A DNA stretch of 7,066 bases from Bacillota bacterium (GTDB lineage Bacteria; Bacillota; Clostridia; Peptostreptococcales; Anaerovoracaceae), in NCBI GenBank assembly GCA_016284575.1, contig JAEEPD010000037.1:1-7066 (forward strand), in the 5' to 3' direction. The notes under the pieces are model-generated. The model searched no databases. It was not told the DNA's origin and saw only the letters and a program-made list of their open reading frames with translations. The position numbers were made by a program, and so were the translations under genes. Every line of letters begins with the position of its first letter. Position 1 is the first letter of the stretch. This document shows positions 1 to 5,710 of this stretch, piece after piece.

Positions 1-388
1 CGCAAAGCAGGATCTGTATTCGAAGGTCATGGCCCTCTACGAGGAGGACAGACGGCGCAATACCGAAAAGACCAACCAGATCCGCAGGGAGATATACGAA
101 AAGCTTCCCATGGTGAAGGAGCTGAATCAGGAGCTTCAGGATGCCAGATTCGGCCTTTCAAGAGCCCTGTTCATGGGCGCGAACGGAAGCGCTGCTCAGG
201 AAAGAGAAAAAAAGCGCATCAGCGCCATTCTGGCGGAGAGGGCCAGGCTGCTTACAGAGGCAGGCTACGCCCCGGATGCGGGAGAACAGATATACACATG
301 CAGGCTGTGCAAGGATACGGGGGAGCTGGACGACGGCACCCGCTGCAGCTGCTTTAAGGATAAGCTTGCCCTTCTGCAGGCTGAATAA
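1..388 (+). CDS. DnaC/DnaI-like helicase-loader N-terminal domain, lacking the AAA+ domain (5' partial)
   Basis: The frame is open from base 2 and reads in as AKQDLYSKVM before the first visible Met (base 29). That Met has no well-spaced Shine-Dalgarno, so the true start is probably a few codons left of the window. Residues 1-80 (numbered from the Met at 29) are a charged helical region typical of the N-terminus of DnaC-like helicase loaders. It is followed by IYTCRLCKDTG and CSCF, a putative zinc site with Cys91, Cys94, Cys106 and Cys108. In full-length family members this motif is followed by about 200 residues of AAA+ ATPase with Walker A and B motifs. Here the protein stops 11 residues after the last Cys, and no frame downstream restores an ATPase; the next gene starts 18 bp later. 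It is either a natural stand-alone zinc domain, perhaps a regulator or partner of the loader, or a decayed gene. Family assignment is fairly confident; function is unknown. Confidence 0.72.
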   Translation, partial: AKQDLYSKVMALYEEDRRRNTEKTNQIRREIYEKLPMVKELNQELQDARFGLSRALFMGANGSAAQEREKKRISAILAERARLLTEAGYAPDAGEQIYTCRLCKDTGELDDGTRCSCFKDKLALLQAE

Positions 389-406
389 CAGAAAAAGGAC
401 GGTCTT

Positions 407-2218
407 ATGGCTCAGGATACGGAGAATAAGAACGGAAAAGCGAATAAAACCGAATACAGCGATGCGAAAAAAGACATCAGGGAAAAAGCCCTGGGCAGCC
501 TTAAAAAGCTCTCCGGGCTTGTTGACGTTGATGAAATAGACAGGGAGCTGGAGCGCCAGAGCGAGGAAAAGCAGAAAGCCGCAGAGGGCGTAAGAGATCC
601 CGGAAAGCTCAGGGAGCACAGAGAGGAGAAGCTCACCGCCTACAAGGCCAAATCCGCCCTTCTGGGCTACGAGGCCAGGACCGTAAAGGAAAGCTTCATC
701 CACAGGACCTGGCGCCTGGTCAAAGGCCTGAGGGCCCTAAGGGAGGAGCACAAAAGCCAGCCGGAGCTTCCGGAGGAGGTAAGGCGGGGCGACTGCATAG
801 CCCTGGTCTGGGACTGCTGGTCTCCTGTCATGGGCGGCTGGACGGATATGGTGGACACGGGCTGGAATTTCCTCTCCCGCCTTGGACGAGACGCCATCGA
901 CGCCCTGCTGTGGCTGGCTGATCTCATCATCGCCGCAGCCTTTTACATACACGGCGGCCTTTTATGGCTGTGGGACCTGCTGTGGGACCTTCGCTTCTGG
1001 TTCGACCAGAACAAGGGCTGGGTGTTCCAGATCTTTGCGGGCTCTGTCAGCGTGGTGGCCCTGCTGGCGGTATTCATAAGCTCCCTCATAGGCTATGAAT
1101 ACAGCTACTACGGCAAGGTGCTGGGCATCACAAGAAGCCAGAAGGATGTCTACGAGGTCATCAACGACCTGGATCTGAGCCGGAAGATGTCAGATGTCAC
1201 CGGCGCCAACATCTCCTTCGACGTGGAGAGGGATATTCAGTTCAAGAAGGTCTACGGCTTCAACCTCGACATAGACAGCAACGACGAGATATTCGACCAC
1301 CTCTACTACATGAGAGACATCCAGGTCCGCGCCTACGCTGTGGTCGTGGACGGGGAGGAGCTGGTCATCCTCGAAAGGGAGGAGCTGGCCCAGGGGCTTC
1401 TGACCCGCATTCTCAAGGACTTCACGCCGCCTAACATAGATGTGGAATACACAGACGTGCACTTCGAAGAAAACGTGATGGTCACGGAGGTGGGCGTGCA
1501 GCTGGGCGATCTCTGGAATTACAACGACGCGCTGGCCTATCTTGAGACAGGCAGTGTAAACAAGGAAGACGAGGAGCAGGAGGCTAAGGTCCACGTTATA
1601 AGCACCGAGCTTGCCACAAGCTACGAGCGCATCAATTACGGAACAAAATACATACAGAACAACAATCTCTACGCGGACGAGACCGAGCTGGTGACAGAGG
1701 GCGTTTACGGCCGCAGGGAGATCGTATCTCAGGTGGAGAGGATAAACGGCGAGGAAAGCAGCAGGACCATAATATCCAGCGTGCAGATATCCGATCCTGT
1801 TGACGAGGTCATGTATCAGGGCACTAAGCCCATACCCGCAAGGACGGGCTCGGGCACCTTCATCTACCCAATGACCAGCTACACCATCTCCTCCAGATTC
1901 GGAATGCGCTGGGGCAGGATGCACCAGGGTGTGGACTTCGCGGGGCCCCAGGGCGTAAAGATATACGCCAGCGACGGCGGCACCGTCACCTATGCAGGCT
2001 GGATGGCAGGCTACGGCTACGTGGTAATGATAGACCACGGCGGCTTCTTCGAGACCCGCTATGCCCACTGCAGCAAGCTTTTAGTTAGTGAGGGCGACAG
2101 GGTCTACCAGGGGCAGAACATAGCTCTTGTGGGAAGCACCGGAAACTCCTCCGGTCCCCACTGCCACTTCGAGATCCGCTACAAGGGCGAGCCCATGAAC
2201 CCCCTGAATTATCTGTAG
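407..2218 (+). CDS. Membrane-anchored M23 family metallopeptidase with G5-like domain
   Basis: This 603-residue protein is predicted to cut peptide crosslinks of peptidoglycan outside the membrane. Residues 1-125 are highly charged and probably form coiled coil. Residues 163-195 are a Trp/Leu-rich hydrophobic stretch, and 204-229 are a clear membrane segment. Residues 230-395 are an extracellular region I cannot name. Residues about 398-475 match a G5 domain (NNLYADETELVTEG, then RINGEE, then DPVDEVMYQGTKP). The peptidase domain runs from about 485 to the end and keeps all expected zinc and catalytic residues: MHQGVDF (His506, Asp510), RYAH (His554) and GPHCHFE (His585, His587), so it should be active. 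The start at 407 follows AAAAAGGAC with about 6 nt spacing. It lies 18 bp behind the DnaC-like fragment and may share its transcript. Arg codons are mainly AGG and CGC, unlike the AGA-rich gcv genes. If both hydrophobic segments crossed the membrane, a cytoplasmic N-terminus would wrongly place the catalytic domain inside. Confidence 0.9.
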   Translation: MAQDTENKNGKANKTEYSDAKKDIREKALGSLKKLSGLVDVDEIDRELERQSEEKQKAAEGVRDPGKLREHREEKLTAYKAKSALLGYEARTVKESFIHRTWRLVKGLRALREEHKSQPELPEEVRRGDCIALVWDCWSPVMGGWTDMVDTGWNFLSRLGRDAIDALLWLADLIIAAAFYIHGGLLWLWDLLWDLRFWFDQNKGWVFQIFAGSVSVVALLAVFISSLIGYEYSYYGKVLGITRSQKDVYEVINDLDLSRKMSDVTGANISFDVERDIQFKKVYGFNLDIDSNDEIFDHLYYMRDIQVRAYAVVVDGEELVILEREELAQGLLTRILKDFTPPNIDVEYTDVHFEENVMVTEVGVQLGDLWNYNDALAYLETGSVNKEDEEQEAKVHVISTELATSYERINYGTKYIQNNNLYADETELVTEGVYGRREIVSQVERINGEESSRTIISSVQISDPVDEVMYQGTKPIPARTGSGTFIYPMTSYTISSRFGMRWGRMHQGVDFAGPQGVKIYASDGGTVTYAGWMAGYGYVVMIDHGGFFETRYAHCSKLLVSEGDRVYQGQNIALVGSTGNSSGPHCHFEIRYKGEPMNPLNYL

Positions 2219-2283
2219 CTTTTACAGGCTGATGGGGCAGAACGATAGCTATTTGCTGAACATTAATGCTGAAATATAAAAAA

Positions 2284-2312
2284 ATGCAATAATATTCCAC
2301 GGATGCTATATT
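2284..2312 (+). promoter_or_regulatory. Candidate promoter for the cofE-like gene (extended -10)
   Basis: The AT-rich 149-bp gap between the peptidase and the cofE-like gene contains an extended -10 element, TGC followed by TATATT (2304-2312), with a weak -35 match ATGCAA (2284-2289) at 17 bp spacing. A second candidate lies just upstream: TTGCTG (2253-2258), 16 bp, TATAAA (2275-2280). Either would leave a short leader before the strong AAGGAGG at 2356-2362. No convincing terminator was seen after the peptidase gene, so readthrough from upstream is also possible. Confidence 0.4.
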
Positions 2313-2367
2313 GTAATGAAGTGAAGGCTGGCGTAAAATAAATAAGATTTTGCACAAGGAGGCAAAT

Positions 2368-3558
2368 ATGGAAAGATATATTGGAACCGTATCCAGGGGC
2401 GTCCGCGCACCCATCATCAGACAGGGCGATGACATCGTAAAAATCGTCACTGACAGCGTACTTCAGGCAAGCCGTGTCCACGGCATCGAATTCAGAGACA
2501 GAGACGTTATAGCCGTCACCGAATCCGTTGTGGCAAGATCCCAGGGCAACTACGCCACTGTGGAGCAGATCTCCGCGGACATCAGAAACAAGTATCCGGA
2601 GGGCACCGTCGGCGTCATCTTTCCCATACTGAGCAGAAACCGTTTCGCCATGTGCCTTAAGGGCATCGCAGGCGGCGCAAAGAAGGTCATCCTGATGCTC
2701 AGCTATCCCTCCGACGAGGTCGGCAACCACCTGATCTCCATCGACAAGGTGGATGAGGCAGGCGTCAACCCCTACACCGATGTGCTCACCGAGGCCACCT
2801 TCAGAGAGCTCTTCGGCTATGAGAAGCACAGATTCACCGGTGTGGACTACATCGAATACTACAAGGAGCTGATCAACAGCCAGGGCGCAGAGGCTGAGGT
2901 CATTCTGGCCAACGACTGCCGCTCCATCCTCCGCTACACCAAGGCGGTCCTGTGCTGCGACATCCACTCAAGAGAAAGAAGCAAGAGGCTGCTCAAGGCT
3001 GCAGGCGCCGAGATCGTATATGGTCTTGACGACATCCTCAGCGCACCTGTCAACGGCAGCGGCTACAACGAACAGTATGGCCTGCTCGGAAGCAACAAGG
3101 CCACCGAGGACTCCGTAAAGCTCTTCCCAAGAAACTGCCAGCCCGTGGTTGACGGCATCGCAAAGGCAATCAAGGAGGCCACCGGAAAGAACGTGGAGGT
3201 AATGATCTACGGCGACGGCGCCTTCAAGGATCCCGTGGGCAAGATCTGGGAGCTGGCTGACCCCGTTGTTTCCCCGGCTTACACCGCAGGGCTCGAGGGT
3301 CTTCCTAACGAGCTCAAGATGAAGTATCTGGCTGACAACGATTTCGCAGGACTTTCCGGCGATGCTCTTAAGGAAGCTATTTCCGAAGCCATCAAGAAGA
3401 AGGATTCCGACCTGAAGGGTCAGATGGCCTCCGAGGGCACCACCCCCAGAAGGCTTACAGACCTTCTCGGATCCCTGTGCGACCTCACCTCCGGCAGCGG
3501 AGACAAGGGTACGCCCATCATCTGGATCCAGGGCTATTTCGACAATTACACAAATTAA
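2368..3558 (+). CDS. CofE-family protein (coenzyme F420-0:L-glutamate ligase-like)
   Basis: This 396-residue protein starts at ATG 2368, which sits 5 nt after a perfect AAGGAGG (2356-2362); an upstream in-frame TTG at 2350 overlaps that site and is rejected. The N-terminal part has the CofE-type layout: RGVRAPIIRQGDDIVKIV (residues 10-27), DRDVIAVTESVVARSQGNYA (44-63) and a Gly/Ala-rich segment near 97-112. A conserved-looking YGDGAFKDP lies at 281-289. CofE enzymes are soluble and add gamma-linked glutamate to F420-0 using GTP. The protein is longer than archaeal CofE (about 250 residues), so the middle or C-terminal part is extra. No F420 biosynthesis gene is visible and most Clostridia are not known to make F420, so the true acceptor may differ. 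A member of this family is reported to replace folylpolyglutamate synthase in Chlamydia, and glycine cleavage genes lie nearby. It is transcribed alone, closed by its own terminator. Family is fairly sure; substrate is unknown. Confidence 0.82.
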   Translation: MERYIGTVSRGVRAPIIRQGDDIVKIVTDSVLQASRVHGIEFRDRDVIAVTESVVARSQGNYATVEQISADIRNKYPEGTVGVIFPILSRNRFAMCLKGIAGGAKKVILMLSYPSDEVGNHLISIDKVDEAGVNPYTDVLTEATFRELFGYEKHRFTGVDYIEYYKELINSQGAEAEVILANDCRSILRYTKAVLCCDIHSRERSKRLLKAAGAEIVYGLDDILSAPVNGSGYNEQYGLLGSNKATEDSVKLFPRNCQPVVDGIAKAIKEATGKNVEVMIYGDGAFKDPVGKIWELADPVVSPAYTAGLEGLPNELKMKYLADNDFAGLSGDALKEAISEAIKKKDSDLKGQMASEGTTPRRLTDLLGSLCDLTSGSGDKGTPIIWIQGYFDNYTN

Positions 3559-3576
3559 TCCCTCAGGATAACACCA

Positions 3577-3605
3577 GCCGGAGCACCAACGCTCCGGCCT
3601 TTTTT
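3577..3605 (+). terminator. Rho-independent terminator after the cofE-like gene
   Basis: A perfect 8-bp GC-rich stem, GCCGGAGC (3577-3584) with GCTCCGGC (3591-3598), closes a 6-nt loop and is followed by CTTTTTT. It begins 18 bp after the stop codon and separates this transcript from the gcv operon. Confidence 0.93.
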
Positions 3606-3625
3606 ATATCACCCGTCAAAATCAT

Positions 3626-3654
3626 ATGCCAAACAAAACCGTCTCAAATGGCAT
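3626..3654 (+). repeat. Short REP-like hairpin with AACCGTCTC (left unit)
   Basis: A perfect 6-bp inverted repeat, ATGCCA (3626-3631) and TGGCAT (3649-3654), encloses AACCGTCTC (3637-3645). The same 9-mer recurs in the same orientation at 4163-4171, also inside a hairpin. Both are preceded by ACAAA. The two units flank the large inverted repeat pair, so they may be mobile-element boundaries, a target-site duplication, or independent copies of a dispersed palindromic repeat. Confidence 0.45.
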
Positions 3655-3896
3655 TCAGTACGATAAGGCAGAGGCCCTCAGCGCAAAGGCTTCGGCAGCT
3701 GTTAAGCAGTCGATCTGTTCGTCGCTGTTTCGGCACGCTCGGGAACGCACCGGGTGCCTACAGTCGGCACCCGGCTTAACGACCCTCGCTGCGGCGGACC
3801 GCCCCGCCGCACCGTGCACGACGCTCGAACATATCGTGCTTAACGACGCCGCCTCAGCAATGCGCTTCAGAACCTCTGCCTTATTGCAAAATGCCG
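3650..3896 (-). repeat. GC-rich structured repeat, copy A (minus orientation)
   Basis: The ends are complementary over a long imperfect arm. ATAAGGCAGAGG (3663-3674) pairs with CCTCTGCCTTAT (3873-3884), AGCGCA (3680-3685) with TGCGCT (3861-3866), and GTTAAGCA (3701-3708) with TGCTTAAC (3837-3844). Inside are a perfect 9-bp hairpin, CCGGGTGCC/GGCACCCGG (3750-3758/3766-3774), and a perfect 7-bp one, GCGGCGG/CCGCCGC (3791-3797/3804-3810). The 10-mer GCTTAACGAC occurs twice (3774-3783, 3838-3847). Read on the minus strand, it is colinear with copy B: CGACTGTAGGC, AGCGTGC, AGCGA and ATCGACTGC occur in the same order. Open frames crossing it lack ribosome binding sites and have Ala/Arg-rich translations, so I see no gene. 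It may be a structured RNA or a MITE-like element. Confidence 0.65.
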
Positions 3897-3903
3897 GTTT
3901 TAG

Positions 3904-4128
3904 AGTATGCTGAATGGTCTTCCGCAGGAGCTCTACGCAGCCGCACGATTACAGCGAGTGTGCGCCGAGGCAGCCGGGAGGTTAGCGCGATAGCGAGCGG
4001 CGACTGTAGGCGCGAGCGGGTCCAGCGTGCGGCCGAGATTAGCGAAGCTGAAATCGACTGCGCTGCAGCGAGAGCGACGCCGCAAAGCGGCTAGTGCCTG
4101 TGGTAGACCAAAGACCATGAAGCATGCT
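3904..4128 (+). repeat. GC-rich structured repeat, copy B (plus orientation)
   Basis: This is the inverted, diverged partner of copy A. Shared blocks in order are CGACTGTAGGC (4001-4011), AGCGTGC (4024-4030), AGCGA (4041-4045) and ATCGACTGC (4053-4061), with AGC five bases later in both. Its own ends form an arm: ATGGTCTT (3914-3921) with AAGACCAT (4111-4118) is perfect, and AGTATGCT (3904-3911) with AGCATGCT (4121-4128) has one wobble. AGCCGC (3939-3944) also matches GCGGCT (4087-4092). CGCTGCAGCG (4061-4070) is a perfect palindrome. A 61-codon minus-strand frame and a 67-codon plus-strand frame cross it, but neither has a ribosome binding site or a recognisable domain. GC-rich composition contrasts with the AT-rich DNA on its right. 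Confidence 0.65.
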
Positions 4129-4151
4129 TAAAGCAGGATAAATAAAAAAAT

Positions 4152-4180
4152 GTGACAAAGAGAACCGTCTCCGTTATCAC
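4152..4180 (+). repeat. Short REP-like hairpin with AACCGTCTC (right unit)
   Basis: GTGACAA at 4152-4158 pairs imperfectly with TTATCAC at 4174-4180, one mismatch in seven. Inside, GAGA (4160-4163) can pair with TCTC (4168-4171) around ACCG. It shares ACAAA plus AACCGTCTC with the left unit. From 4181 to about 4230 I see only AT-rich DNA with no gene. Confidence 0.42.
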
Positions 4181-4234
4181 CCTGCAGTTAACAGCCGTCA
4201 CTATATCAAAAAAACGAATAAGAAAGGCGAATCG

Positions 4235-4248
4235 TTCAATAGATTGAA
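4235..4248. promoter_or_regulatory. Possible operator-like dyad upstream of the gcv promoter
   Basis: TTCAAT-AG-ATTGAA is a perfect 6+6 inverted repeat ending 22 bp before the -35 box, in the place where an activator or a repressor could bind. The DNA between it and the -35 is AT-rich and may also act as an UP element. There is no matching known regulator in the window, and a short AT-rich dyad can arise by chance. Confidence 0.25.
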
Positions 4249-4270
4249 AGTTGTTAAAACTTTAATTAAA

Positions 4271-4299
4271 TTGACATCATTGCTGCTGATTAATATAAT
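4271..4299 (+). promoter_or_regulatory. Consensus sigma-A promoter of the gcv operon
   Basis: TTGACA (4271-4276) and TATAAT (4294-4299) are both perfect matches to consensus with the ideal 17-bp spacer, and AT-rich DNA lies upstream. Transcription should start near 4306, leaving about 18 nt before the riboswitch. A promoter this strong suggests that control is exerted mainly after initiation, by the riboswitch terminator. Confidence 0.93.
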
Positions 4300-4323
4300 A
4301 AGTATGCGAGATTAATATAGTAC

Positions 4324-4461
4324 GGATGAAGGGGTCGGAAGGCGAGTCTGACCGATCCTGGACGAAACTCTGGAAAGCACAATTTGTGCACCGTCGGGGC
4401 AAACCTAGAAGAGCGTTATAAGCGCTTCTTTTATGTGAATCTCTCAGGTAAAGACACGGAG
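4324..4461 (+). promoter_or_regulatory. Glycine riboswitch: single aptamer with 5' ghost aptamer
   Basis: The sequence from about 4361 to 4461 closely follows the second aptamer of tandem glycine riboswitches: GGACGAA, CTCTGGAAAG, ACCGTCGGGGCAA (4390-4402), then CTCTCAGGTAAAGAC and GGAG. The segment before it, where a first aptamer would lie, is only a short stem: GGAT/ATCC (4324-4327/4355-4358) around GGTCGGA/TCTGACC (4333-4339/4347-4353). This matches the known singlet class in which a reduced 'ghost' aptamer supports the real one. P1 is short: CTCT (4368-4371) with GGAG (4458-4461). P2, GAAAG (4373-4377) with CTCTC (4441-4445), contains one A-C mismatch. The GGAG strand is also part of the terminator stem, so glycine binding should favour readthrough. 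The aptamer call is secure; the exact helix borders are inferred by hand. Confidence 0.93.
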
Positions 4462-4502
4462 CTGGTATGCTTTCTTTGCATATTGGCTCTGTTTTTGTTT
4501 TT
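4456..4502 (+). terminator. Riboswitch expression platform: conditional intrinsic terminator
   Basis: Bases 4456-4470 pair without a gap with 4478-4492, giving a 15-bp stem that includes four G-U wobbles, with a 7-nt pyrimidine loop and a following TTTTTGTTTTT. The left arm contains GGAG (4458-4461), the 3' strand of aptamer helix P1, so terminator and ligand-bound aptamer exclude each other. Low glycine should stop transcription; high glycine should let it through. Downstream, 4503-4553 is leader with a small hairpin (4516-4541) ahead of the gcvT ribosome binding site. Confidence 0.88.
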
Positions 4503-4567
4503 ATGTTATATCTGTCTGAACTGCTGGCTAATGCAGCTCAGGCGCATCAGATCAAGGAGGATAAATA

Positions 4568-5677
4568 ATGGAAAAGAAAACACCCCTCTATGACAAGCAT
4601 GTGGCACTTGGCGGAAAGATGGTCGAGTTCGGCGGCTTCCTCATGCCGGTACAGTACAAGGCCGGTGTTGTTGCTGAGCACATGGTAGTCAGAGAAAAGG
4701 TCGGTCTGTTTGATGTATCCCACATGGGCGAGCTCAGACTTTCCGGTCCCGACGCTGAAAAGAATATTCAGTGGATCTGCACCACCGATATTTCCAAGAT
4801 GGTCGTAGGCCAGATCAAGTATTCCATGTTCTGCAACGAAAACGGCGGCATCGTGGACGACCTGGTTATCTGCAAGCTGGCAGACGATGACTTCATGCTT
4901 GTTGTAAACGCAGGCAACAGAGCCAAGGACGGCGCATGGGTATTCAGCCATCTGAACGGCGATGTTACCTATGTTGATCAGGGCGACCTCTGGGGCGAGC
5001 TGGCTCTGCAGGGACCTCTGGCAGGCAAGGTAGCTGAAAAGCTGGTCAAGAAGGAAGATCTGCCCGATCTGTATTATTATTTCACCAACCCCGTAGACGT
5101 AAACGTAGGAAACAGAACCATCCAGTGCCTGATCTCCCAGACCGGCTACACCGGTGAGTTCGGCTATGAGTTCTACTGCAAGGCAGAGGACGCCTGCGAT
5201 CTTTGGGACGCTCTGCTCGCAGCAGGCGAAGAGTTCGGAATCCTCCCCTGCGGCCTCGGCGCAAGAGACACCCTCAGACTGGAAGCTTCCATGCCTCTCT
5301 ATGGCCACGAAATGACCGATGAGATCTCCCCCAAGGAGGCAGGTCTGTTCGTAAGACTCAAGGGCAAGGATTATCTTGGCAGAGACGCCATCATCGCAAG
5401 AGGCACTCCCAAGATCAAGAGAGTAGGCTTCAAGGTTGTCGGCAGAGGCATTCCCAGAGAGCACACCGATCTCTACACCATGGGTGGAGAGAAGATCGGC
5501 TGGATCAGCTCCGGCACCCACTGCCCGTATCTTGGCGGCGCTGTAGCCATGGGCTATATCCCCGTAGAGATGGCTGAGCCCGGCACCCACTTCAACGCTG
5601 ACGTTCGTGGCAGAATGGTAGAAGTTGAAGTTGTAGAGCTGCCCTTCTACAAGATCGAGCACAACGTGGCAAAGTAA
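4568..5677 (+). CDS. gcvT: Aminomethyltransferase, glycine cleavage system T protein
   Basis: GcvT takes the aminomethyl group from lipoyl-GcvH, passes its carbon to tetrahydrofolate to form 5,10-methylene-THF, and releases ammonia; it is cytosolic. The 369-residue length is normal for the family. Recognisable motifs are KMVEFGGFLMPVQY (17-30), FDVSHMGE (48-55), GGIVDD (93-98) with the catalytic Asp expected at 97, LALQGP (145-150), QTGYTGEFGYE (191-201) in the folate-binding core, and CGLGARDTLRLEASMPLYGHEM (228-249). ATG 4568 lies 7 nt after a perfect AAGGAGG (4554-4560). It is the first gene of the gcv operon, directly behind the riboswitch. Arg is coded 13 times by AGA and once by CGT, which suggests selection for strong expression. 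No missing key residue was seen. Confidence 0.98.
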   Translation: MEKKTPLYDKHVALGGKMVEFGGFLMPVQYKAGVVAEHMVVREKVGLFDVSHMGELRLSGPDAEKNIQWICTTDISKMVVGQIKYSMFCNENGGIVDDLVICKLADDDFMLVVNAGNRAKDGAWVFSHLNGDVTYVDQGDLWGELALQGPLAGKVAEKLVKKEDLPDLYYYFTNPVDVNVGNRTIQCLISQTGYTGEFGYEFYCKAEDACDLWDALLAAGEEFGILPCGLGARDTLRLEASMPLYGHEMTDEISPKEAGLFVRLKGKDYLGRDAIIARGTPKIKRVGFKVVGRGIPREHTDLYTMGGEKIGWISSGTHCPYLGGAVAMGYIPVEMAEPGTHFNADVRGRMVEVEVVELPFYKIEHNVAK

Positions 5678-5710
5678 GCTGCGGACAGGGCTCGGAAATC
5701 GCGTAAGTCA

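Noticed and set aside
2211..2225. Possible terminator hairpin CTGTA/TACAG at the end of the peptidase gene
   Set aside because: Only five base pairs, AT-containing, overlapping the stop codon and with no following U-tract.
3891..4118. Small open frames on both strands across the GC-rich repeat (67 codons plus, 61 codons minus)
   Set aside because: No Shine-Dalgarno, Ala/Arg-rich composition and no domain. The DNA is better explained as an inverted, structured repeat, although a repeat-borne peptide cannot be fully excluded.
4120..4129. Palindrome AAGCATGCTT as a stand-alone operator
   Set aside because: It forms part of the right arm of repeat copy B and lies about 140 bp from the gcv promoter, so arm pairing explains it better.
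3646..4162. CRISPR array or transposase-bearing insertion sequence in the non-coding region
   Set aside because: There are no regularly spaced identical repeats and no transposase frame; the repeats are an inverted pair of diverged copies.
4384..4593. A 69-codon plus-strand open frame overlapping the riboswitch
   Set aside because: It runs through the aptamer and terminator, has no ribosome binding site, and its hydrophobic look comes from the U-rich terminator tail; it overlaps the real gcvT start.
4547..5662. Long minus-strand open frame (371 codons) opposite gcvT
   Set aside because: It is a mirror of the codon pattern of the clearly real gcvT. The same applies to minus-strand frames opposite the peptidase (1190-2068), the cofE-like gene (2263-2967) and gcvPA (6150-6899).
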